Positions 35,625 to 50,600 of a DNA stretch of 64,000 nucleotides are shown here, piece by piece. The notes under the pieces were generated by a model. That model was not told the DNA's origin. It made no database searches and saw only the letters and a list, made by a program, of their open reading frames with translations. The DNA is from Arcuatula senhousia (taxonomy: Eukaryota; Mollusca; Bivalvia; Mytilida; Mytilidae). The DNA lies in assembly GCA_963971305.1 (NCBI GenBank), contig OZ020303.1:15869184-15933183 (forward strand), read 5' to 3'. Every line of letters starts with the position of its first letter. Positions within the stretch are counted from its first letter, which is position 1. Made by a program: the position numbers and the translations under genes.

Positions 35625-38600
35625 CTGAAAAAAAAACAAAAATAAAGATGTTTGATTGAAGAGTTAATAAAATCTACAACGGTGTAAAGTAATTGGGAGT
35701 CTAATAGGCATTTAACATGCTCCTTCAAACATGTAATTTATTCTAATACATGTGTAGAAACTTCAACCACCTATCAAACCTAGAAAAATGAACAAAATAT
35801 TTGGTATTATATGTATTTATTATTCTTAATGTTGAAAACACATTGGAATTGAAGTTAAAAGAAGATCACTACATGTCTAGCCTTTTGTAACATTTTTCAG
35901 CAAAAAAAAAAATCCAATGCAACATTTAATTCTTCATCTTTAAAATGTGCATATCTTAATTATGTACTTTGCAAAGTTGTTATTTTTTTTTTTCGAATTA
36001 AACCATTAAATGTACACAAACTGTATGTGATAAATGAACAGACTAATGGGTAGTCTCGAACCCAAACTCATACTACCAAGGTAGTGAGTCTGGGAAAACA
36101 CCTATTGATTTCTCGTAACCACTAGGTGGCGATCGTTATACCTTTTAAACTTTACCACGTGTGTATATGACGTGTTTAGCATACAAAATTCATTTCAATC
36201 TAAAATAAACCAACTTTAGAAACTCGTTTCATTGCATTGGTCATCCTTGGTTTTTGAAGACTGGTTCTGTAAAATCAAGAATCGGATTGGCCGAACATGC
36301 ATGGTTTTGTAATCAAGAATGTCCCCATTTTTGACTCCAATAAACATAAACAATTTCCAAAACCAAGTAGACGCCCATGAGTACAATTTAACCATAAAGC
36401 GATTTTTTTTCATAGTTTACAAAACCATCATGTGTTCAAAAATGTAAAATAGGATGTCTTATTATAAAATAAGAAATATTATGTTATTTGAAAACAACTC
36501 ACATCAATTCGAGAAGTTATCTCGCTGTTGCATTTGCATAAATTCACTGAACCATAGGCACGGAATTCTGAACATACGGTTGAATGATTTTCGTCGAACA
36601 CTATGATAAAGCCTGAAAGTACTCTGAACGCACACATAACAAAATAGGTAATGGGACTGTCCCAGACTCTTATCATCTATTGATAAGCGTCTGTGTGACC
36701 GAGACTAACGAATGGGCAGAGTTCAATGGTCAGTTTTTTGCTGTAAATAAGTGAACAGTAACTGATTCTATTCCAACTTTATCAATATTCTTCTATATTT
36801 TGACCTATCACCCACTCACCTACATAACTCGTCTGTTTTTAGCATGTCATTGTGATAAGATTTCTTCAGTTCTATACAAATAGCTCTGTAAAACTCCACT
36901 GTAGTTGTCAGATTAAATACCTGGTGTAAAACTGTCTTCAACAATTCCTGTCAATTATAATTTCTTATTATAAATAGCATATCTTTTTACCAACATTTAA
37001 AGATGGGAATTTGTAGACCATGAAAATAAGAATTTTAAGTAATATGTAAAATCAACAAAATTCAAAATACAATGAAATGTATTTTTTGGCAAAACCACAA
37101 AAATTAATACCCACAAAAATTAATTATTCCATACTTTATATGCCACTAAGTCACTATGACTTTATAATCCTTGTTTAGTGAAATCAGGTTAAACTTGTAA
37201 AGGCCAAGGAAAACAGAATGTCCAAAACTGCTAAGTACTTTGCGAAATCAGCTGATTTTGGGGGATTTTTTTTCTCACAAACAATTTTGAATGTAGAATA
37301 TTACACTATAATGATAAAAACTGGCAATGCATGCATTTTTAAACTCTTAAGTATTCCTAATACCACACAAATGTATATCCTTATTCAAGAAATTGTTGTT
37401 AAATCAACCATTATAGAATTCAGCAATGGAATTAATTGTAATTAAGGTAAATTTGTAGAATGTAATATAACATGGCTTACTGGTAGTTTATGTGAAAAAC
37501 CATCCAAAAGAATCTCCATCCCTGTCTTATGTCCATATATAGAAAATCTGTAACAAAACATTGGTGTATCACAACTTTTGTAGAATAAAGGCACAAAAAT
37601 ACAATGTTACTAAAACAACATACATGTTTTTATAATTATGATACAAGAATTAGTCCCAATAAAACTCTTACTGCTTTTCTTTTTTAAATATATATTTTCA
37701 TTTTATATGTTTCTTCTTTTATTCAATTCTCATTAATAACAACTTGAAACATTAAAAAGAAAATCATATTGCATTGAAAAAATCTGTAGCATGAACTTAA
37801 GTGCAATAGCTATGGTGCATAAATTGTTCATTCAGATTACTTACTCATAGTTGGCCATAATTGCAGGGTAGGCAATCTCGTTCAATGTCTGTGTTAACAA
37901 GTTTACATAGATATCCAGCATAGCTGCACTGTAAAAATTTATCATGCCACATTTATTGCTGATATGAATGTACAATCAGGCTTTAAATTTATTCCTATTT
38001 TTTTTTTCACAAGTAACTTGATTTAACCCTCGACGTAGTTTACAAATATTGTGTATCATCATGAAATCAATTGATCACAGGCCATGCAGATTAATTCATA
38101 CAAAGGAAATTTTAAGAGGAAAACTGTATGTCAAGAAATTATATTGCTCAGTGGAATGGGCTTGGAAAATTGAGATGGAAAATAGACCCCTCAAAATGTT
38201 GTTATATTATTGTAAATTTGATTTTGAAATATAACAGAAAGTTATAATATACAAAATTAATCAAAATATCACCTAATTTTCCAGTAAGGAAATGTCTGAA
38301 GAGCAATTGTTTAAGGTTAAAAATGGCTAAAGGAAGTAATTTTGTTATTTTAAAAATTGTGAAATCCGTTTTGTTTGAAAGACAATGTACAAAACATTTT
38401 TTTGGATGAAAAACATCTTACAACATAACAGGAGACATAATATATTTGTATCTTTCAATACTCACTTTTCTACTGTGTTGTAGGCAACTGGACTCATCAG
38501 ATGTATATAGATAAACCCTAAAAAGTTGGATCAGTCTGGATTAAATTTATGCTTTGTGATGCTTGTTGCTGTTTACATTGCAGAAGTTCACTATATTACC

Positions 38601-41600
38601 CTTGTTAGCATATGTATTGCAAAATATAAATTTAGCATTATTATGCGTGGCAGTTCATGTCACAATAAGGATATTTATATTTTTCGTCATGAAACTTCTT
38701 GCTTGTATCACAATAATAACAAGAAATATAACAAGTAAATCTGTGAGCTAATGCTCACTAGTGATGCCCCCGCTCCCCAAACTAATCCATGCCTACAAGT
38801 TTAAATACTAAGTAAACAGGAAGTGTTTGACCTATGAACATAAAATCGCAATACACTATATGGGACTATAGGATAAAGCTGTATACAAAATATCAGACCT
38901 CTATCTCATGAAGTTGCTCGGGGAATTGTGACATAATTTAGCATTTATGTCCATTATGCGTAAAAACCTAAGTATTCGGTAAACAGGAAGTAGACTACTT
39001 AGGAGCATAAAATCGGTATACACCATATGGCACTATAGGATAAAGCTGTATACAAAATATCAGACATCTATCTCATGTAGATGCTTGGGAAACTTTGACG
39101 GAAATTTTGCATTCATGTCCATTACGTGTAAAAACCTAAGTATTTGGTAAACAGGAAGTAGACTAATTAGGAGCATAAAATCGGTATACACCATATGGCA
39201 ATATAGGATAAAGCTGTATACAAAATATCAGACCTATATCTCATGTAGTTGCTTGGGAAACTTTGACGGAAATTTTGCATTTATGTCCATTATGTGTAAA
39301 AACCTAAGTATTCAGTAAACAGGAAGTAGACTACTTAGGAGCATAAAATCGGTATACACCATATGGCAATATAGGATAAAGCTGTATACAAAATATCAGA
39401 CCTCTATCTCATGTAGATGCTTGGGAAACTTTGACGGAAATTTTGCATTCATGTCCATTAGGTGTAAAAACCTAAGTATTCAGTAAACAGGAAGTAGACT
39501 ACTTAGGAGCATAAAATCGGTATACACCATATGGCACTATAGGATAAAGCTGTATACAAAATATCAGACCTTTATCTCATGTAGTTACTTAGAAAACTGG
39601 GACGGAAGTTTTGTTACGGACGGACGGACGGACGAACGGACGAACGAACGGACGGACGGACGGACAAGGGTAAAACAGTATACCCCCCTCTTCTTCGAAG
39701 CGGGGGTATAATGATACTTTACAGATAATTGCTTTAAGATAAAAGACTTTACTCGCAGCTATCATTATATTTGTAGAAAGTATAATGATATTTGTTAAAA
39801 GTATAATGATGCTTGCAAAAAGAATCATGATACTTATTAAAAGTATCATCATACTTCTTAAAGTATCATGATACTTCTTGAAAGTATAAAATACTTCTTG
39901 TTAGCATCATGCTACTTCTTGAAAGTATAATGATATTTCTTGTTAGTATTGTGATATTTCTTAAAAGTATAACGATACTTGTTAGAAGTATTATGATACT
40001 TATTGAAAGTATAATGTTAGTTACTAATAATATTTTAAGGTATCATCAATATATTTTTAAGATACTTTTAAGAAGTATCATGATACTTTTAACAAGTATC
40101 ATTATATTTTTAAGTAGTATACTAAAGTATAATGATACAAGTATGGTTATACTTTCAAGAAGTATCATTATACTTATAAGAAGCATCATTATACTTTTAA
40201 GAAGTATCATGATACTTTTAACAAGTCCTTATACATCTAAAGATTAAAAAAAATATATTTTCATGTTACACCAATTTGATTTGCAAAATTTTTTTTAGAC
40301 ATGAAAAGTTACTTAGATTTTCTGAACAAACTGTTGATGTTTAGACTTGAATTTGTCATCTTAAATTGTAATGCTAAGGAAAATTCAATTTGCAATCATT
40401 TAAGCTTAAGTTTATGTCATTATATAATGGAAATCAGCCAATACAACTTACCTTTTGGAATATTAAACTTTGTGTCTTTCTTGTACCAAACCTTAACAAA
40501 GTCATCCTCTTTTAAAAGTACTGGATACTAAAAATAAAACAAATCAAAATTGTTAATTCATTTACGAAAAAATTTATTAAAGAACTTAAAAAAAACTATC
40601 CTCTGTCCTAATAACTCCACCTCAGGAAGAAACATGTAAACATAATATACAACCAATTAACGTGTAATGTTGGTGTTGTTTCATCATTTTGTTTTTTATT
40701 TACAAAATAAATACCTTGTTGAATACTTTGAGGTATCCACACTATAATCACCCTCAACCATCGAATCACAACCTCGGAGTGTTGATTCACATTGCGTTTC
40801 ACATTTTGTAAATGAAAGGCTGGAGTGCAAGATATTTAAAAGAGCAGGTATGGGGAAGAGAGCACTTTTTGTGTACTCTCAAATGTGATGTATACTCCAA
40901 CAATATTAAGAGTACTAAGATGAATAAACACTGACTCAAAACTAAGACCTTAATGATAACATATTGTTATAATATAACTGTTTACCTTGGCTAAATGGTT
41001 TTCTCCTATAACTTTAATGTCAAAATCTGTGGCTGTTAAAAAATAAAACCCAAGTTGCATAAATGGCTTAAACACAAACAAAAGTAAACAAGAATACCCA
41101 AAACCTGCATGTAACAACATTTTTTGATTCAATGTAGCTGACTGACTTTGTGAATATGAATAAGGTAATAGGTACTGTAACGCTGGCTGTAATCCATTGT
41201 GGACTTTTAAAAATTCCACAAGATACATGGATTCTTGTTGTTATTCCACATCTCAATATCTTAAGTACAATGTTTAGAAAAATATCTTTCAAATTTTAGG
41301 ACTTTTTTTTAATGCATCAATGTGACAAATACTCACTACTTGTAAGTTATCCATAATCATCAGATGTGAAATTAAAGTTTGTTTTTGCCTACAAAAATCA
41401 TGTCTCCCCCTGTTTCCCCAAAAATGTCCAAGTTCAAAGGGCCATTTCTCCCACAAAAAATTTGAGGATCAAAATTTCCTGGTCATATGCACAACTACAT
41501 ATGGTGTCCTTTCTATATACCAAGTTTCATTGAATTCGGTTCAGTAGTTTCAGAGGAGTTGCGCTGACAAGATGATAAATGAAGATTTTCAGCAAATTTC

Positions 41601-44600
41601 TAAGTTCAAAGGGCCATTACTCCCACAAAAATTTGAGGATCAAAATTTCCTGGTAATATGCACAACTACATATGGTGTCCTTCCTATATTCCAAGTTTCG
41701 TTGAATTCGGTTCAGTTGTTTCAGAGGAGTTGCGCTGACAAGATGATAAATGAAGATTTTCAGCAAATTTCTAAGTTCAAAGGGCCATAACTCCCACAAA
41801 AATTTGAGGATCAAAATTTCCTGGTAACATGCACAATTACATATGGTGTCCTACCTATATACCAAGTTTCGTTGAATTCGGTTCAGTAGTTTCAGAGGAG
41901 TTGCGCTGACAAACTTTGTGACGGACAGACGGACGGACATGACAAAAACAATATGTCTCCCCACAAAAGTGGGGGGAGACATAATTAGTACCATATATAT
42001 GATATACCATCCATAAGACAAAATCTGAAAGCTTAAACTGACATAACATAAACCATTAAAAATGGCCTAAATATCCCAATTATAGAGCATTTTACATTCT
42101 AATATCTTACCAATGTACTGATTAGGATCTGGGAAACAAAGTTCTGTATTGTTCTCAGGGTCTTAAAAAAAGATGAGGAAAACAATTCTTTGTGAAATAT
42201 TTCAAATAGCTCTTAATCAAGAATTTTATATAATGTATAGGTATTGATGAAACATGAAACATAAATTTCTATTTTACTCTTACAGAAAAACTCAGGTAGA
42301 CAAGCTTCATAGACTTGATTAATTTCTGTGTTATTTGATACTTTGTCATTTAAATTGATATTCCTTTATCTACGATTGCATTTAAGATATACCTTTCTAA
42401 AATAATAAAGAATTAAACACAGGACAATGACCTTATCCTAGGTTATCAGAGTCTAATTACCCATGTTTAGGTAATACAAATAGTATTGGCTCAAGCAGGC
42501 TTGATCTAGGATTTTTTTAAGAGAGGCCCATAGAAGTTAAGACTTATCATAAGGTTACTTGACTTTTCAATTATGATATTGTAGAGCTAAACACATGTAC
42601 CAAAACAAGTAAAGAAACAATTTTTAATGGATCGTGAGAACACACATATTCTAATATTTAATGCTGATTTTATTTTTTTCAAACATGAAGTGCTTATAAG
42701 TTTGAATTACATTTGGCCTCTTGAAACTGTCACTTACTTTGAATCAATGTCATGAGGTCATTATCAAAGTCGTCAATGCTGTATTTTACATGGTAAAACC
42801 TCTCCTCATTTGTACATGCTGATTCAAATTCTTTGGCCATCAAGACAATATTACAACGTTCTGGTGTCAGAAAATCTAAGAAGGACTTTACCATCTGAAC
42901 AAAAAATTGTAAAATTTATATATGATTAAGCAGATGATATTTCAATCATATTTTTCCCTTTTCACCTTAAATATAATCTGAGTGTTCGCAGTAGTAGAAT
43001 ATAGATGTGAAACATTGTTACAGAGAGAAAATTCATCTAAAATTCTATGACACTTTTATCATCAACCACCAATTTAACTCCGTTAAAAAATCATTTACTG
43101 ATGCCTATATCTTGATACATGGTAACAAATGAATTAAAGGCCAGGATCTGCCTTATTCAAACCATACTTGGGAAGCAGGAGTCAAAATTACAAGAGGTCA
43201 GAGATTGGGATTTAGGTAACAGGAAGCAGCACAGAAAAACAAAAGATAAAATAAGACCAAAGTGTTTAGGAATTGGGGGTCAGAGGAGTGGAACAGTGGG
43301 GGATTAATGCTGTACTCATTTGTGATGACTAATTTTGTCCTTGTATTCTCCGAGTTTTGACATTCCAATGCCTCATTGGTAGTTTGGTACCTCTTTGCTT
43401 CTTGAAGACCTCTTGTTCAATCCCCCATAATTAACACACAGAAGGTCAAGTTTTTAAACAGAATGTGATCAAAGTCTGTTATCATAGCATCATACCTGTT
43501 CATCATATTGATAGAACTGAGATCTTCCTGTTAGTACATCTTCCTTTGCAAATATCTGCATGTTTTCTGATACCAATTCAACATACTCAACAGGGTCAAT
43601 CTGAAGAAAAAAAAATGACAAGTGTAAGCTTTTCAAAATGCTCTTTAGGTTGCATTCAATTACATCGTATATGTTAAAAAGTTTGTTTTAAAGATAAAAC
43701 ACAGTGTTATTTGGAATAAGTTTATATAATTTATAATTATAATAATTTAGATTATTATGTGGTTATTGGGAATAAAAATGAAACAAAGTATTTTTCCACA
43801 AGAGAAAATTTTACTTCAAGTAAACAGCAAATTTTGTATAAATTTTCAAATCAAAATAACCCAAATTATTATTCCTAAATAAAACTTAAAGATATTGAGA
43901 TTGTAAACAGAAAGAGTAATAATATTAGCAATTAGTTTTACGTTTTTTTATACCAGATAAATTTACTGCTGATATATGGAAATTGTGCCATGTACACATT
44001 TTTTTCACTTTCCTATATACTATTTTTAAAAGACAACTATCAATTTATATTCATTTAATCTCCTTGGCAATCATTTTTAATAGAACTTCATTATAAGCTT
44101 ATTAATAGTTATACATAATACAAAAGTATACATTCAGGTTGCCTTGTCTACCAAGCTGAAATAGATATATAAGTGTAAAAAATACAACTAGCTTGATTCA
44201 CACCTTCAATATCTAAATATCACAATAGGTTTAACCTGTGTTAATACCCATTGGCTTAACCATCAAGGTGAAATACAAATCAGGTTAGACTAGTAGCCAG
44301 TTTTTTAAAACCAATTGATAGATTTAAATGTTGTATGCAAAGTTGGAGAATAAAACCTTTGGAAATAAGTCCTGTAATAACAAAAAATATTTGCCAACTC
44401 CGCATTTGTTATTTTTGTTTATCATGCATGTCAATGACCACCCATTACATGAAATTTAAAGGTCAATCATAATTCTATTACAAAGTTAGTAGAATGTATT
44501 AACATCTTGTTATTGCCGAAACAAGCAATCCTCACTCAGCACATATAAAAACATAACATAGACATGATTTTATTACATTCAATAATAGAGCCATTAGAGA

Positions 44601-47600
44601 TTTAGGACAATTATTCATTACAAAATAAAATCTGTAGAAAAAACATAAATGTCTTTGTTAAAACTCCCTTTTTATAAAATTTTTAAATCATTTCATAAAG
44701 TTTTAGAAATACAAGTGCAAAGACAATCAAGTACTGGCAAGTGGTTTATGAGAAATCCCAAAATCAGTAAGGCAATATTGTGACATAAAGAAGATTTGTT
44801 AGATAGACATAAAATCTATATCTTTTGCAACAAAGTTAACAGCACAATAAAAGTAGTGTTATAGATGTTTGATACCCCACCACATATACCAACCAGAATT
44901 GGGGTCTCTAGGGAAGGCATATGTCATCTGCATAAAATATTCAGTGAACAAAAAGTAGCTACACCATAAAGAAATTTAATAATGTTTATAGCAGAAAAAG
45001 TTCACCTTTTCTTTCCATCTGAAGTTTGTTTTGGCAATTTCCTGTTGCTCCTTATAGAAACCCTCAAGCTTTGGAAAGTTGGTTTTTAACATTTGGAGGT
45101 ACTCAAATACTATCTTTGCAACCTGTAGGTAAAGTAAAACAAATAAAAACAAGGAGTTATTAACAGTAGATCATTAGATTTTTATTTAAGCAGCACAATT
45201 ACATACAACTTATTTAAAGGGAAAGAGCAACATTTGCACAAAACTATCAAAATATCTTTCTTGCTGCTTTATATTTGCATTATGATTACTCTGCACAAAT
45301 GAATAACTTATTTTGTTTTGTTTTTTCAATAAATGCACACTTTGACCAAATTGAAAACTGACTCATGAAAACTTGACCTCTTATTTTATTAACTGCTTAT
45401 TTTCTAAAATTTTCCTGACTTGTTCCACACACCTCTTTATAATGTTCTAGTCCTTCAGGTGTCAGTTGTATAGAAATCAGAAACCAGCTCCAAGTTGTGT
45501 TGCAATCAAAACCATTATATGACATATTCCCTTCAAGTTCTATAGCCCAAGTCCTAAAAATTCACATAACATTATTTAAACCAAGTACCAGTAAATGAAT
45601 ATTTAATGACTTATTGTTGTTTTTGTTGTGAAGACAAAGTTGTTGTATAGTTTTTGATATATTTTTAACAAATGCTCAAACCTTTGTAAGAAGGACATTG
45701 ACTTCTTTATTTGACCATATTTTCACTATTTCTTTGTATACTATGACAGTAGATGAGATGAATTTTATCTAAATAAGCATTTATCTATGAACAAAACAGA
45801 AACCATTCCAACATTTAGATCTAAATAACAAGCAAATTTGCGAGAAAATGCTATGCCGAGTGTGACAAAGCTATGGATTATGGATTTATAGACAAAAGTA
45901 AAACAGAATACCCCCTCTTCTTTAAAATGATAGGGGTGAAAAGATACACTAACCCAAGATACAAGATTACACTGAAATTCACTAAAATACTGTGGATTTT
46001 CAGTACTTCATAGTATCGTTTCACCCTTATTTAACAGGGATTGCAAAACAAAAACGTACTTCTTCTTAAGGAGAGATAGAATACTGCCTTTGCCTTCATG
46101 TGTTATCAAACAATCTAGTATGTCCAGGGGCTTCGTCCTGTATCTTTGTAGAACAGGGGGACAAGGCCAGGATATCCACATCTTATGGATGTTTTTAACT
46201 GGAACAGCTGCAATGGATAACAGCAAAAATAATACTAACAAACTGACAATTAATTTATAGTCATTAGGTCTAAATACTTATTTTAATAAAGAATCATGTA
46301 CAAAATACATAAAATCTGTCAGTCAAAAAGGCTATCATTGAGGATTGACAGGGAAAAGATTTTAGTAAACAGTTTTCTCTGCAACTACTGATCACAGTCA
46401 TTTCATATTTTGTATGAAGCATTGTTGCATGACATTCACTAAACAAATTTCACAGTGAGTATCAATAAAAATGTACAGTAAATTTATTCATCTATCTTCT
46501 ATGGTTTTTAGTCTATAGTGTAAAGTTACCAAATAAGGGGCAATCAAATAATATTGATACTTTTGAGACTGTACAGCTTTTAATTCTGCAGAGCCTAAGA
46601 TCTGTTTTTTTTTATCATTTTAGTTTTGAGTTAATTCAAACAATTTACCCTGGCTCTATTTATAGGCATAAACAGATAATTTTTATGCCAATAAAATTTT
46701 CACATTTTTTTCAGAAACATATCGTCCAACAATTAAAAATCCACCTTCAATAGTTTTATACAAGATGGAGAGTTGACACACTAAAAACACAAGCAAAGAG
46801 ATGGGTCGAGTGAGCTAATTAATTCAAATACATATAACAATATGTCCAATAAAGTTAATAACACAATCACCGAACTTAAAGGATCAATCTCAATTGTTCA
46901 ATTGAAAAGACAAAACATGGAAGACACACCGGAAAAGTTCAAGTGAGCTTAATTTTTTTTTTTCATTTTAGTTTTGAGTTAATTCAAACAATTTACCCTG
47001 GCTCTATTTATAGGCATAAACAGATAATTTTTATGCCAATAAAATTTTCACATTTTTTTCAGAAACATATCGTCCAACAATTAAAAATCCACCTTCAATA
47101 GTTTTATACAAGATGGAGAGTTGACACACTAAAAACACAAGCAAAGAGGTGGGTGGAGTGAGCTAATTAATTCAAATACATATAACAATATGTTCAATAA
47201 AGTTAATAACAAAATTACAGAATTTGAATGATCAATATCAAAGTTCAATTGAAGACAAATCATGGAAGACACACTGGAAATCTCAATGAATGCAATGGTC
47301 CTGACTTGGTACAGGCATTTTAAATGAAAAGATGGGTTATACTAGGTTATATGGTGCGCCAAACCTCCTTCTATATCTTAGAATAAACAGATAATTTTAT
47401 GACGATAATATATTTCAAAAGTCATGATGCCCCACTTCACATCAGGGAAAAGAATCTTCATCCTGAAGGTAAACCCAATTTGAAACAGACAGATGAACAA
47501 ATGGACCTATGTGCCCCTCTTCTTTCATAGTATAGATGGAACATAAAAACTTGAATGTTACCTCGTATAACTTTGTGAAAGCTGTTGTATTCAAATGGTT

Positions 47601-50600
47601 CCTGTAAAAGTCAGAAATGAAACTACATAATTAATATCTCAAAAGAAAACTGTTTTCATGCATGATGTTTTTAATAGGATAGAATATCAAAAATCTATCT
47701 GAAAATGAGAAATCCATTTTCATTTTAAAATGATTGGAAATTAATGCTTATATTTATTATGCATATATAATACATAAAATCTTACATAATACATCAAATA
47801 GTGGCATTCAAAGGAAATTTTACTTTGGTTCGATTTGTCTTTTCTATTTAGTTGATTTAAACTAAACAGTTCTGGAAACTGACAAACTTGTCTGAAAGAT
47901 AAATAACTATAGATGTTAAGAAATTGGATTATATAAAGTTTTTCTGTTATCAGCTTCTTTAAACATTAGAAGTTTGTTATCTAATTTTCTTTAATGCTAA
48001 ACATTTTGCATACTGACCTTTAAATGATCAAAATCTGGTTTGGTCATGTTACTGAAAAAAACACCAAATAAATAGACATTCTTTGACAGTTTTGAGGAAT
48101 CACATTGTATAATTCCAGTATGATATTTTTTTTATAGAAAATTAAATGAAAAAAAAAACATGATAGACGTGAAGAGATGTGGAATAAGTGTATGCGACAC
48201 AACCAACATAAAGAAACAGCAATTTAAAAAAAAATCACAATGGAAAACTTCTTCTTTTATCTTCAAACACATGAACATGTATTGGAAATTTTTTGGCATT
48301 ATTTAGAATTGATTTGAACCTAACACACAGCAACACATTAACATTCAATACAAGATATCTTAATACATTTCAATATTATTTCATTGTCTTTAAAACCAGA
48401 TTTTAAACCTGCATGCTGAATCGACCATTGGCAATATCATGTGTGTGTTGCAACATGAGTTCACTCTCGTTACAACTTGCATTCCTGTTGCTTATTGCTG
48501 CTTGGTTACTTCATATATATCGGTATACGGGGACTTGCAGCAAATTCTGGTTGTAGTTTTGAAATTTCTGGTATTCATTTGGGGTGCCATTTTTACCTTC
48601 TTGTATCAATTCAGGTTTGAATTTTACATATGATATTAATTCTGGGTAATAGATCAGTATATAAATTCCTGAAAAATAAGCCCTTGACTATACAATTAGA
48701 TACATGCATGGATTCAAATATATGAACATGTATAACTTGTGGATATGAGGACACAATAATCAAAGTTTAAGTTGTTTTTGCCACACTTGTTTCTATTACT
48801 AGTGTAAAAAAGGTGTACTTCTTACAAAGAAATAAATTACAGCATGCATATTTAAGTCTCTTTTGCCAATAATTCTGGTATGAATTTTATCTCCTTTATT
48901 TTTGTGGGCAGTATTATCACTCATACTATTTATTTTGGTATCAAAATCCAGAGAGTATTAGTACTTATTTGGGTACCATTTGCAGACTTGCCGCCGCAGG
49001 TCCCCATACAAAATATAAGAAAGTCCCCCCCCCTCCTTCCAGGCTCTTTGCTTCTCCTTTCTGTACATCCAATTTCAATGATTGGAATCCCAAATTATTC
49101 TGAAAGGTATACTTACTTCATTGGAACTTGAGAAAAAATATCTCGAACATGCATCTCCATTCTATCTAGTGTATCTTATGAAAAAAAATAAATGAACCTA
49201 TCAATGTATTGCAATAATTTTATTAATCTATCTCTGGCAATAAGAATACATGTAGTCTTGCATTACCTCCTTTTTGTAAATTTGTACTTTGAAACTCTTC
49301 AGTAGGTTTCAATAATTCTATGTTTATATACTACACAAGCCAATCAATTACACTCATTAATACATATTAAACATTTATGTGTCAACTACCAATCATATGT
49401 TTCATACAAATGACAATGTTTTATTTGTCAGTAGGAATACATGAATGCCTGGAAAGATCCAAGAAAGATATAAGTAAAGTGGTATAAATGTTGACAGGTT
49501 TTGTAATCTACCAAATATTTTCATAGGCACCTTTTGAGCAGACTGCTAGAGTCATATAATGAGCAGAGTAAAGCCTGGTGTAAAAGTCCTTCAGTTTACT
49601 GTAGATGTTCAGACCTTCTCTCTTAGGAGTGTCTCTGAGAGTTTCAGCATTTCCTAAAAATAAAAAACACTAGCACTATGTAAAATTTTAAAACTTTGAA
49701 TGGTTGTGGTTAAATTGTAAATTGTTTTCAAAAATATAATTTGATTACAATAGGAAAATGCAAAACTGATTTCATAAAGCGTTGAAATTGTTGTTTATTT
49801 TATTACAAAAGATAGTGATGCATGAGTGTCTATCTCTTACCACTCTAAGGCAGGTTATTAGGTTATTGAAAAGAAAGTTTTGAGACAAAAGTCATTATTT
49901 TTTGCAACACCATTTGCTTTATTATCATTTGTTAAATTGATGTCAAACGAAATTTGATTATTCAATCCATACCTAGAGTAAACTTTCCCATGACATGGTT
50001 TTCTTTCGCCAAGAGAGCTACAACTTGACTAACTCTGTTGTCATCCTCTGTCAAATTCATCTGAAATTCTAAGATAAAAGGACAACTTTTTAAACATTAA
50101 TGTATTGAATTTTTATTAATGAAATATATTTTGCATCATTGCTTTTAGTTGGTTTTAGTTTAAACACATACATCTACTAATTATCATCTAACCAAACTAA
50201 ATAAAGCTAATCTTAACAAGAAGATTTTTACTGAAAAGTCCACTTTCCTGTCTCTCTGAAGACAGAGCTAAAGTTAATAACTACTGTAATTCTAAGGAAC
50301 CCAAATTTGTCTATGCCAAATAATTGAAACAATAATCAAAACAGTTCTTCAAAACAAACCACTATCAACAGCATTTATCTCTCTATCAACTGTATCCTCC
50401 TTAAACAATGGACTGATGAAAAAGTTGGCAAATCTGTCAAGAGCTCGATAAAAATACTTCTGTTCTACACCAAAGTAAAAACAAGTCTGAAATATGATAA
50501 TAAAAGAATATTATCCTGCAATTATTGTGTTTTCAATATAAAAGAAGCTCAGGTCATATTTGTCTACAAATATTTTTTTATAGCATATGTCTTCATATAA

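Noticed and set aside
39909..40247. 112-aa frame rich in SIMILL motifs
   Set aside because: It is a translation of the palindromic minisatellite; no independent support.
41572..41790. 72-aa frame repeating MINEDFQQISKFKGP
   Set aside because: It is a translation of the 171-bp tandem core units.
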